From Pyropia yezoensis (lineage: Eukaryota; Rhodophyta; Bangiophyceae; Bangiales; Bangiaceae), in the NCBI GenBank assembly GCA_009829735.1, contig CM020618.1, positions 11,065,119 through 11,129,118 on the forward strand: a stretch of DNA of 64,000 nt, given 5' to 3'. Both the position numbers and the translations under genes were made by a program. How positions within the stretch are numbered: position 1 is the first letter of the stretch; the number at the start of each line of letters is the position of its first letter. Shown piece by piece: positions 10,939 to 21,159 of the stretch. The notes beneath the pieces were generated by a model that saw nothing but the letters and a program-made list of their open reading frames with translations, was not told where the DNA came from and ran no database searches.

Positions 10939-12882
10939 TCGTTTCGCGCCGACTTGGCGTCGGAATCCGAGGGCGAAGGGGAAGACGACGAGTCCGAGGA
11001 CGACGTGTCCGCCCCTTCCGCCGAGGGTGTGGTGACCGCCACTACCGGTCGAGGTCCACCCTCGCGGCGTGAACGTACTTCGTTCGTAGCCGACTTCTTA
11101 CTTACATTCTTAACGAGTTGTTGAGTGTGTTTACTCAGCATAGGGCAATCACTTGCCCAGTGTCCATCGGAGTTGCAGTTCCAACACCGATGGTCAGCTC
11201 CCGGAGGAGTCTTCCCGACTTGGGAAGCCGATGAGGTACCCTGGGAATTTCCCACGGCAGCTACTACGTTATCCTTGCGGATTCGGCGTGCCTCTCGTAG
11301 CTCTCTGGCCTGGCGCGCCTCCTCTCCTTCCTTGGCCAACTCGGCCTGACGTTCCTGGAGTTGTTCCTCCCGCAACTTGCGGTAGGCCTCACCTCTGCGG
11401 TAGGCGAACCTAGCCAACTCGGCCAGTGTCGCCCGGGCAGTATTATGCTCCAGGGTCCCCATACGGACTGACCAATGAAGTCCCTCCACAAAACGACTCT
11501 TCACCACAGCTTGTGGATGAAAAAAGCCACAAAGATTGTTGAGCTTACGAACTCGCTCCGCAAAAGACAACTTGTCCTCAGTCTCTTCCTGATGAGCTTG
11601 CGTAAACTCCTCGACTTGAGAAGCCAACACTGCTTCATCCACCATGGCTCTCAATAACCAGTCGACTAGCTCCAAGTAGGACGTCACCTCACCAGCGCCT
11701 CCACTTGAGGAACTGGGCATGACGGACATGAGTTCTGTCCGTAGGTCGCTCTTGGTAAACTCCTGTAGCATGTAGAAAGCCATGCCTTCAGTTATGGCAT
11801 TGTCGTCACAGGCTTTTGTAGAACGACTTAGAAGCTCAAAGACACGGAGGGGGGGAGTTCCATCCCACTCCGCTTTGTGCCCAAAAGAGTGAAGTGCATT
11901 CTTCTTGGCACGGCCCGTCGCTCGGGCCTGAATAGGATCGTACGCCACCGACGTGTTGTGGAGGGCGTAGGTCTCACAGTCAAAGATCCTCTGGTAGACC
12001 GGGTTGGCTACCTGGATCTTGGGCGGCACCTCACGTTGAGGGAAAAGCCGCTCAGGCAATGGGGTGAGTTGACCCGCAGTGCCTGTTGTCTGCCGCGGCG
12101 AGCTTAGTGTAGCCACCGGCGTTTCCGAGGGGAACTCCCCCGTATCGGGCGTGTGCCCCGCCGAGAATGGTGTGGCCCCCTCGTTGGGAGTCACAGGGGT
12201 CGCCCCCGGTTCGGGGCGACCCGAGACAGGCGTAGGGAGGGATTCTTCCTGCGTCTGAGGGCTCGAAAGCCCCAATCCGGTCTGGACATTGAGACCATCT
12301 GGCAATCTCGCCACAATCTGCTTCAAAATACTGTTCGTCATCGTGACCACCAGGTCCGACAACGTCTGCCGCAGCACATTGGTCGCCTCCCGACGGACAG
12401 TTTACGCGAGGAGTGGATTATCGACTCCAGTTGAGTCTCGGTCAGCCTCCGGGAGTCCACCTGAGGGGTAACCACGATCCTCAGAGGTCTCAACCGGGGG
12501 CATTGGCGCAAGCCCATCGCCGACCAACGGAGGTCCGCCGTCCTCCGAAAGCCTAGTTGGCGACGGCTCCAAGCCAGAGTTGGCTCCAACCCGAGTGGAT
12601 CCCGCGGGGACAGTCCTCTCACCTTGGGACGTTCCCGTTGAGTGTACCACACGGTAGCCGGAGTTCGGCCCACCCACTACAGAAGTGTCACCCGAATGAA
12701 CTCCCGACTGAGTCGGAAGGGCCTGTTGCCCGCCCGTTCTCCCATTCCTGCTGGCTTGAGGGAACTCTAGTCCCAATGCGACCCCAGGTACACCTACCCA
12801 TGTCTCACCAGTATTCAAAAGGCACTGAAGTACGTGCGTCACTCGTGAACTCCCCAGATGACGGGGGGTCCGAACCAACCAT
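10935..12882 (-). pseudogene. gag: Gag of element B (frameshift and stop)
   Basis: Structural protein of the particle. It starts at ATG 12882 (MVGSDPPSSGE), 119 nt after the LTR as in C. An extra base in a four-A run (plus strand 12817-12820) shifts the frame early, and TAA at 12404-12402 interrupts it; from 12401 to 10935 it is open. The N-terminal third is low-complexity Pro/Gly/Thr. A capsid-like helical region follows (GMAFYMLQEFTKSDLRTELMS to VEGLHWSVRMGTLEHNTARA), then a basic/acidic coiled stretch, a CCHC knuckle (CWNCNSDGHWASDC) near 11186-11145, and a Ser/Asp-rich tail. The stop TGA overlaps the pol ATG. Confidence 0.92.
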
Positions 12883-12981
12883 GTTGGATAACGATCCGCA
12901 TGACACGGTCCAAGTCCACCGTTCCTCTGAGACAGAGGGCTTCCTACACCCGGGTGCACCCGGAGGTAAAGTACACCTCTG

Positions 12982-12999
12982 TCCCCTGCTGCTCCACCA
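12982..12999 (-). promoter_or_regulatory. tRNA primer-binding site of element B
   Basis: In element sense, two T residues after the LTR end comes TGGTGGAGCAGCAGGGGA, the TGG start expected for pairing with a tRNA CCA end. The same sequence follows the LTR of element C. It does not look like the usual initiator-Met site; the matching tRNA would have acceptor 5' strand GGAGCAG and discriminator A. Confidence 0.8.
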
Positions 13000-13001
13000 A
13001 A

Positions 13002-13470
13002 TGTGGCAAAAACCACTCGCACACGCGACACCCGAGTTGGGGCGGTGCGCAAGGGCTGCCTCCCGTGTCGGGGGAACCGGAAGAAGTGCAAGTCGCACAC
13101 ACTCTGTCCCTGTTGTGGGGCAATCCCCCCACTGACAAAAAAGAAGATGGTGTGTGGGCCAACAGTTTCTTGGTCGGGACGGGGAAGCAAGGCCAAGCCC
13201 CGCTGTCCCTCCCCTTATCCCCCCAGGGTCCCTTCAGAATCTCGCCACTCAGAATCTCCCACCCCAGCACCTGCCCACCGGGCCACACAAAAATTCAAGA
13301 CGATAAATGCAGAAAACCCTCAAATCCACGTTGGATTTACTACTAAGCTAACTATCCCAAACTAGAGGAATATGGACCCAAATGCAGGGGGAGGAACGGG
13401 TCAGGCTAGTGGCCTGCCGCCCCTTGCATGGCACGCGTTGCCCCCCTACCTGCGGGTCCATACTGCCACA
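13002..13470 (-). repeat. 5' LTR of element B
   Basis: 469 bp, TGTGGCA start and TGCCACA end in element sense, a perfect terminal inverted pair. About seven differences from the 3' LTR, i.e. around 1.5% divergence by eye. Its outer end abuts the right gccct duplication. Confidence 0.97.
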
Positions 13471-13475
13471 GCCCT
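13471..13475. repeat. Target-site duplication of element B, right copy (gccct)
   Basis: Matches 4094-4098 exactly and closes element B. Confidence 0.95.
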
Positions 13476-15683
13476 GTGCGCCCCGTCAGTGGGCACCCAC
13501 CCCCTTCTCACGCTTGCCAGTTTTCCCTATACCGCCCATTGGCAGCCGCACTCCTGCGGCATGGAGGCCAACTACATTGCTGTACTGTCGTCGAGCCTGT
13601 TTGCGATCCACAACTGAAATGGCGGCACCAACATCTTGCGGCGCATCCTCTCTGTCGACGCTTTTAAGTCTGCCGCGGTCACTCGCTGCTTTTCCGCGCA
13701 GGACGAGGCGCTCTGCTGGCTTACGAACCCGGTGCAGAAAGAAGCGGTAGCTGCCTGCGCGGCGGTCCCCGAGCGCTTACCTCTTGCAGTGGAGTAAAAC
13801 CCCCTCCTATGGCTTGCTTTGGTGTCACGGTCGACGGCGAGTTGTGTGCTGGCTGAAGGCGCAGGCATGGGCGTGGCTATTGGTGGTTTGCGGATCGCTT
13901 CGGATGGTGCAAGCGTTGTCCACCGCTTTCGCAGTGCGACTGAGGCGTGGAGCTGGGAAGGATCAGGGACAGCCCGAGAGTTTCTGGACGTTGTGCGCTG
14001 GGTGCCGCCGCAAGACAGCTGTGACGTGACTCTTACGGCTCGCTCGTCGACAGAGACGAAAGTGGACGACTGCATTGACTGTACTCAGATGGTGACTCCC
14101 TCGGCTGTGTCTGCGTGACGGGGCAGGCTGCATCACCTGCGACACGCGCAGGAGGAGGCGCACGCCTCATCAGCCTCTCCCATTTCTTATTTGTCGACGA
14201 CACCGGATGCGAGCTTGCCAACCTCCATGGAATAGCAGCTTGCGCCGGCGGTTCCTAATGTTTCACGTGGAGAGCCGGCAACTGTTGAGCTCGGTCGCCT
14301 TGCTGCTGCGGGTGAGTGGGATACTCTGTGCACCGGGCTGCGTACGCGAAATGCCAGTTCGTTTGCGTTTGGAAGGACAGGAGGGGACAAGTTGACCTTT
14401 CTGAAGCGGTTGTACGTTTTCTGCAAATCTCTCTTTCCTGGCGAGGTGGTCGTGCTTGCCCCCACCAAGACCGCGAGTGGGATGACGTACCACTCTGTAT
14501 TTGGCTTTGGACGAGAGTACAAGCCTGTGGAGGCGGATGCAGCCAATGAAGCGCGGCGGTTGCTGAGCACCAACCGTTTTGGACCGATCAAGGAGCGGCT
14601 TGGGCGCGTGCGGGTCGTCCTTCTTGACGAGGTCTCCCTGGTCAACGCTGCCAACATGGACGTCATGTGTCAATTGCTGCTCTGCTCTCCCCTGAAGTCC
14701 AGCTTCCCTCCTTCGAGGTTTGCCCTCGGCGACTTCTTGCAGCTGCGGCCTGTCAGCGGCGACTTTGACTTCATGGCAAAGACGTGGCGTTTACTTTTTG
14801 GAGATTCGTTGCTGGAGCTTGTGACGACGTTTCGGCAGCGAGACCGAGAGTTTGTGCGCGCCATTCGAGATGCTCGTATGAAACAGTGTTCCCAGACCGT
14901 CTTGCAGCTCGTCAAGTACTGTGCGGTGGATGCGGCCAAGTACAACACCATCAAGTCCGACGTTATCCACCTCATGTCACATCGCAAGAGAGTGGTCATG
15001 CACAACCGCTCTTGCCTGGAGCAGCTCTGTGGCAGGCTTGCCCCAGTTGTGTCGCTTGCGGTTGACTCCGTGGCGCTTGACATGGACAGGGATATGGACC
15101 TGCCACGGCCCGACCTTGAGGCGGTATCGTTCGGGTCGCGCAACGCAGCATTGGCAGACTGCGTGGCTCCCAAGGTCGTCTCCGATTGCTTGCAAGCCCG
15201 CATCATGGTGACTTTCAACTGGATGAAGCACCTCGGCGTTTGCCATGGAAGCGGCGGCAGAATCGTTGCGTATCAAGGCGACGGAGTGGCTGTTGTCCGA
15301 TTTGAGGTGCGCGCGCAGCCGGATGGCGTAGAACGCGGCCAGTCGGGCTTTCTCGACTGCGGGACACCTGGGTTGAGGTAGCATGCCCACTCATCGAGCT
15401 CATGGCAGGTCTCCTCTCGGCGCCTGGCGGGGTCGCCGTACGGACCCAAGTGCCCTCTTTGCTGGGTTGGGCGTGCGCGGTGCACAGGTCGCAGAGCCTG
15501 ACTCTCTCCTCGGCTGTGCTAGACCTCTGGGCGGCGTTCGAAGCTGGTATGGTCCACACGGCTCTGGGACAAGTGCCAGACAAGGAGCGCCTCTACGTCA
15601 AGTCCTTCGTTGGCAGCCTTCTGCTTGCTGACCGTGGGGCGTTGAAGAAGTACCGGGAATGGCACGCCTATAGAGTGCAGTAA
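13476..15683 (+). pseudogene. PIF1-like helicase, decayed
   Basis: Superfamily 1B DNA helicases of the PIF1 type unwind DNA; many eukaryotic copies belong to mobile elements such as Helitrons. One plus-strand frame carries most of it, with stops near 13615, 13796, 14116 and 14233. Motifs from about 14,370: a degenerate Walker A (FGRTGGDKLTF), LAPTKTASGMT, Walker B (VVLLDEVSLVNA), GDFLQLRPV, TTFRQRD, and a C-terminal block ARIMVTF then GSGGRIVAY. A one-base shift near 15366 moves the end into another frame, where AVHRSQSLTLSSAVLDLW and ALGQVPDKERLYVKSF give the last motif (HKSQG is usual; here HRSQS). No Rep or nuclease domain was found. The N-terminal part to 14,300 is unassigned. It converges on the next gene, 91 bp away. 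Confidence 0.8.
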
Positions 15684-15774
15684 CGTACATTTGTGTTGTC
15701 TCCACCTGCGACGAAGCACCACAGGTTTGACCGTACGAAGGTAGAAAAAGAAAACCCAGGCCAGTCACTTCTTT

Positions 15775-18237
15775 TCAAGGCTGCTGTTGACGGGGCAAAG
15801 GAGGCTGTAGCCCATCAGCGCTGGTAGCCAAAGGTGCGAAAGAAGCCCGTAGGATGGCATAATCAGCTGTGACCACCGTGGCAGCCCCTGGTCGAGCGGT
15901 ACCTTCTTGAGAGGCCACAAGCACATACGACGAAGAAGTCGCGGCAAGAGCAAGGACACGAGCCTGGGCAGCAGTAGTGCAATCATTGCCGGCAGATACG
16001 CGATCAGTGCTCTTAACGGGCGCCAGAGACTGATAAGCTGCAGCCGGAGGAAAAGTTTTCTTCTGCACAGACACGCCCGGTTCCACGGCATCAGAGCTGC
16101 CGGCCGCCAGGCTTGAAGATGCACCTTGCTGCAGCTTAACAGCTCTTGGACGCATTGTGCCCCGCGACGCGGCTCCAGCCTAATTGGGCTGTATCGGGCG
16201 CGCGCTCTCGGAACAATTTCCGGTGGCACCAACAGCTGCGTTTTGCAAGAAGACGACGCCACCACGAGCGGCAGCTGGTCCAGTTGGAACGACTGCGCCT
16301 ACCGAGGCATTACTCTTGGCTGCTGCGCCATCGCCAGCTGAAGCTGTTCCGAGTGGTACGTTTGCGCCCCTACCAGCGCGCGTTCCTGCAGATCCCAACA
16401 CCAGTGCCGCCGTAGAGGCGGGGAAGCTTCTTTGGCCAGCCGGACGTGGTGGCAGTCGAGCTGCAGGGGTTGCGCGGGCGGCCGCCCGTGCGCGGAGGAT
16501 TGCAATCCGCGTGCTCCGATTGATGGCGGACTCTTTGACGACCTCAGCAGCAAGGGTGGCTTTCATGTTTGCCAACCACCGTGCCATGTCCAGCGGCCGA
16601 CTGCCATGTTGCGCGCCTAACTCCTCCAGCCCTTTAAGCACGGTTGCTGTCGTGGATGCTGGCCTCCCAGACGACCTTTCCGCTACATTGGAAGCCCGTA
16701 AACTGGATGAGAAGAACTCGTGACGAACGGCTGTAGCCATGGTATTTCTTTCTACCAGAGAAGGCCGCCCATCTGCGGCCAGTCTCGCCAAGTTCCCTGG
16801 GTACCGCTCCTCCTTGGTAAATAACAGTAGCATGCTGGCCACCACAAGAGTGAGCCTCAGTGGCTTGTGGGAGTACACCCGAAGGACCGGTTCCTGGTCG
16901 GGGAGCTGCATCTTGGGAAAGAAGCGGCTCGACCACACCGAGAGACTCTCCACAGACTTCTTGATCCCCTTCATGCTGACCAGTAAGACCCAACGGGATG
17001 ACTTGGCAACTCGACCTCGATGAAAAACGCCTGCAAAGTTTGTCTTGGGGACCTCCATTCGACCAAGGATCTCAGGAGCCCTCCACATCGGCCACCACCT
17101 GCATGTGTGGGTGCCAACAGCCAACCAGTCTTTGCGGCTGCCACCTGCAATGACGTCCTCCCCTGCCGCAAGCTGCAATCTGGGCTCGGACCGCACCAGG
17201 CATAAGAGGCTGTCCATGAGGAGCTTCCTCAGGACATCCTTTCCCGAATCGCCATCCCGCTGCCCGACAGTGCGCAGCACGGACGCCACTATTTCCACCG
17301 CTGTCGGAGAAGGTTCGATACAGGGTTGGTGTTCGTATACGTTGAGAGCGGGGCCGCTGTCTTCGGTATCTTCAACGTCGTCTGCGTCTGCGTCCTGATC
17401 GTCATCGGGTGGATGAGCGGCACCGCTAGAGGTGGCGCCTCTTGGGTTGGCACCGCTTGCGCGCGACACAACACCTAACTCATCGGCAGGGGGCACCCCA
17501 GCAGCGGCCGCAGCACGTGCAGAGCTGGTACATCCGTCGGACGCTGACTCTCCCTCCTTGCTCACTGTGCCACGCACCTGCAAAGCCGGCGACAGCGACT
17601 CAGCGGCCACGATGCTGCCATCCACTACCACTCCACCCACGGGCAGAGTGCCACCTGAAGTGAGACCGGCCGCAGCCGCCTGGCTGCGATCAACAGAGTC
17701 AAGATTTATATCAGAAACTACGACGCCGCCCGCAGGGATGCTCCCCTCCTCCCCTTCAGTAGTACGAAATGCTCATGTTCCAGCTGCTTTGATGACTGTA
17801 CCGCCTGGCGCAGACTTGCTCTACGTTTCGGCTCTAGCAGCGCGTTCATTCGGCGCGCGGTTGTTGTCAAGGAGCGCCGCGTTGGCAACCGCCAATGCGT
17901 CGGCCGCCAAGAACCGGTAAGCATAAAACATCCCAATGTTGCCAAGGCGCACGGCGTGCGCATCTGAGCCCGAGAAGTAGCCGATGCGGTCAACCACACG
18001 GATCGATCGGTAGCATGGGGCGTCGCGGGGATTCTCGGGCACCACCTGCCGGCTCACTGCTGAGTACACGGTCGCGCCGTACGAAGCGAGGTGCATGTCC
18101 AGCTTGGAGGACGCATCGGATAAGTTTCGGAGCAGCGGCGACAGGAAGGCCGTCTTGTTCTCTTCCGTTATTCCGAGGCGCTGGATGAACTGCAGGTACA
18201 GCTGTTGCTCCGCAGCACTCACGCCATCGTTCCTCAT
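15775..18237 (-). pseudogene. Unidentified 821-codon gene with three in-frame stops
   Basis: A single frame runs from ATG at 18237 to a stop at 15775, interrupted by TAG at 17821, TGA at 17773 and TAG at 16180. Keeping one frame for 2.46 kb argues for a real gene that died by point mutation. The N-terminal 140 residues are balanced and look folded (GVSAAEQQLYLQFIQRLGIT; SIRVVDRIGYFSGSDAHAVR). The middle holds an acidic linker (DDDQDADADDVEDTEDS) and a folded-looking block (WRAPEILGRMEVPKTNFAGV; SVWSSRFFPKMQLPD). The C terminus is Ala-rich. I recognise no family. The 3' end faces the helicase pseudogene, so both may come from one mobile element, but no shared termini were found. Confidence 0.6.
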
Positions 18238-19388
18238 TGCCAAATGTCAGAGGCAGCCGTGATCTACAAGAGCATAGTACATGCACACCGCAAAGAGCCC
18301 TAAATGGAGACATATGCATCACACCGTCAGCAGCAGGCCTCAAGCCACACACACGATGAGCACAAGCAATAGGGGCACAGGCACACGGCAGATCGCACGT
18401 CTCCCACGGGAATCAACGATGCAAGCACTCACAGAAACTTACCGTCTCGCTGATGGCGACTGTAGTGGTTATACGTACCTTAGGCGCGTAGCACCCAGAA
18501 CACACAAAGTAACAACCCACCAAGAACGCGGGGAGACAGGAGAGATACCGAACCGCCGACCGCCTGGCTGGTTCACGCGGGGATCCGCGACCAGGACGAC
18601 AGTGTTCAAGCACACGCAAGTCTGTTTTTTTTCGAAGGGGGAAGCAACGCGCACCCCCACGCACACTCTTACCCTCTCCCACCCGCACCCAGCAACCCTC
18701 CAGACCGGGCCACGTGCGGGCTAATCAAAACCCTCCAACATGTCCGGAGGGCCCCCTCCCCCACGGATCATCCCTGCCAGCGGGGCTGGAACCTCCAAGA
18801 TACGGGGAAGAGGAGCCCCGCCGGACATCAGTGCCAACACTCAAGATCACCCCAATCTCACAATTACGCAAAATACACAATCACCATCCAAACCCCAAAT
18901 GCATCCCATCCCGGATTATCGACCAAAGTCCAACTCCGGTCAGGGGAAATTCCCATACTCTGGAAATCCCAATATGGGCCCCCGAACCAATGGCAACCCG
19001 GTCCCATCTCCATAGGAGGGGGTCAATCGGAAGCCAGTAAAATCCCGAGGGGCCAAATCGGCCCCGTCCTCCTCACTAGGAAGGTGGGCACAGGGGTACG
19101 ACGCGATCTCTACGAGGTCCCCCCACGTGGAGGGCCCATAGGGTCCCTACAGCGACCACGAGTATCAGAGCCACCGGCGCAGCGGACGGTCACTACAGCA
19201 CGCCTCTCAAAAAGAGGGCCGCTGCGACAACTCCGCAGCGAACAGACGGGGAAGGGCGCAGGTCCGCACGACGCGGGCGCTCGCTTCAGCCTCGTGGGTT
19301 GACGGACATGGTGACCAACGAGTGCTCGCACATGGTGCAGAGCACCGTCCAGCACCAAGACGAAAGACGGGCGGGGCGAGCCGGCTTC
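18238..19388. other. Unassigned sequence
   Basis: Upstream of the decayed minus-strand gene. I see no convincing gene, RNA or repeat. Composition is mixed, with C-rich stretches around 18,650-18,780. Confidence 0.5.
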
Positions 19389-19391
19389 AAG

Positions 19392-19421
19392 CGCAGTGCG
19401 GCTTAAAGCGGTGTCACGGAA
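19392..19421 (+). repeat. Left terminal inverted repeat
   Basis: Identical to the reverse complement of 21009-21038 over 30 bp. Confidence 0.95.
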
Positions 19422-21008
19422 TCGTTGCTCGGGCCTGTTTTTCTTTGCTCAGACTTGCTCTGTCGCCTCGGCACAGTTGTAAGAACGAGAAAGTCAATCT
19501 CTACAAACCAACAGAATTCTTGCTCAAATGCGCAAGAAAAGCTGTTGTCCCCGCACGAGAGTGCAAATCTCCGACGACCTGTCACCCAATGAAATCATGA
19601 GAGGTTCTTGCGTACCGCCATGGACGTCACAAAAATCCAAAGACAACCGATTAACTGAGAAAGTGCCAATCGTCTTTGGACGAGTTATGGAATGATCGGC
19701 ATAGTTAGGCTGCTTCCTGGGTCTCTCTCGGCTTTGGTGAGTCCCGAGAAAATAGTTTGCTGGAGGAACACGACCCATGTGACCAACTTGTGCTTCACAC
19801 TGTGCACTCTCCACGAAGAACAACCATGCCGACGCGTCGCCTCAAGGGAAAAAAGACACCCCCCTGTCCTAAGCACCCACCAGCCACAGGTCCCTTTGCA
19901 CAGCCCCCCCCCTTTCCCACCGCACTCCACCCGTCTCCCGAACTAGCGACCCGCCCACAAGAGTAGTCGGCTGCACCCCCTCCCGAGTTCGATTCACTTG
20001 CGCCCACTATCCATAGCTTCAGTTGTACGAGGTGTGAGAAAGGGTGGTCTTGTTGCTACCGGACCTCATCCCGGTCGTCCCTCTCCCTCGTCTACAAAAA
20101 TAATCATGCTGCCCGTCTGGACATTCATGTCCGCCTATCCGGTCGTGATCTGTGCACTAGTCCCGGCGGCCCAGCTCTCCTGCCGATTTTCATGTCGCCC
20201 CGTGGCACATGTGCTTCCTGGTGTCGCGGCAGTCGTGGTACTGTCGCCACTGTCTACGCCGGGCGGGCTTGGCGTCATTGCCTTTCCCTCCAGTTCCCAG
20301 GAGGCCGCCCCGTGCCTGGCGGGGATGGCGGCACTACCTGTAGGGAGAAGCAGAATGGTTGGGCAGCCATCGCTGAGGCCCACACAGACGTGCAGCTGAA
20401 CCCTGGTCACTCACAAACCAAGCGGAAGTAACAGCCATTAAGCAGCTCAAGTGGGCGGCTGCAGCTAGCTGCAGGTGGCAGGTGCTGACGCGCAAGTACG
20501 CATCTCATTCAAAGTAAGACTCTGGAAATGGAAAAAGATTTGTATATGCTAGGTCACAGTTAGAGACAATGAGTCTACGCAATCAGATTCCGCTTGACCG
20601 GCCGCGGCCGCTGCAGACATGAGAACGCGGCGTTCTTCATCGCCAGCGAGTCAGCAATCACTGCTAAGTCTTCAACAAGCACTACTTTAATAATGAGATA
20701 TTGTCAAAACTGTTACGCGAAGCTGCATGGTTTTGCACTTTATTTTGCGCGTTGTGCAAGCTCCCTTTTTGTCTACTTGCTTACATTTGCCGAGCGGTAT
20801 AGTTGCACGACGGCCATGTGCTCAAAGCACATCACCAGAGAGGTCTGATGATGACGCTTGACGTCGTGTATCATGAGCACGTGGCCTCCGTGCGGAACCT
20901 GTCCGAACAAGTCATACAAAAAAAAAAAGCTGATTTGTAGGCCTCCAGCGTTCCGTACGGAGGGGTTGCAAGAAATGGTCAACAGATCTGAGCAAGAAAT
21001 CGGGCCGT

Positions 21009-21038
21009 TTCCGTGACACCGCTTTAAGCCGCACTGCG
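21009..21038 (-). repeat. Right terminal inverted repeat
   Basis: Reverse complement of 19392-19421 with no mismatch by eye. Confidence 0.95.
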
Positions 21039-21159
21039 AAGGTGGAGGAGGCCCCAAGCTCCCGCACGCTTCTGTGACAGTGATGTTGAGGAGCGCCCCA
21101 CGAATTCGCAGGATTCGCTGCGGTCGGCCAAAAATCGCCGGGAGGATGAATCAATTGAT

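Larger units (their letters stand above)
4099..13470 (-). mobile_element. Complete Ty3/gypsy LTR retrotransposon, element B
   Basis: A full-length, 9,372-bp element on the minus strand. From its 5' end (right): LTR 13470-13002, primer-binding site 12999-12982, 119-nt leader, gag 12882-10935, pol 10938-6955, a gap of 89 bp, an antisense ORF (plus strand 4901-6865), polypurine tract 4580-4568 and LTR 4567-4099. The LTRs are both 469 bp and differ at about seven positions by eye. Target duplication is gccct. Coding decay is light: one base gained and one stop in gag, three stops in pol, no net length change in pol against element C. A recent but probably non-autonomous copy. Confidence 0.97.
19392..21038. 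mobile_element. Non-autonomous TIR transposon, 1.65 kb
   Basis: The ends form a perfect 30-bp inverted repeat (left 19392-19421, starting CGCAGTGCGGCTTAAAGCGG; right 21009-21038), and weaker similarity continues about 40 bp inwards (CTTTGCTCAGA against TCTTGCTCAGA). AAG stands on both sides (19389-19391 and 21039-21041), a possible 3-bp target duplication. The interior shows no transposase and no coding region I trust, and has an A-run near 20,920. Three-base duplications occur in CACTA and PIF/Harbinger groups; the superfamily cannot be assigned. Confidence 0.8.

Noticed and set aside
12402..13196. Minus-strand frame running from the 5' LTR of B into gag
   Set aside because: Its first part is LTR sequence; comparison with C puts the gag start at 12882, after the leader.
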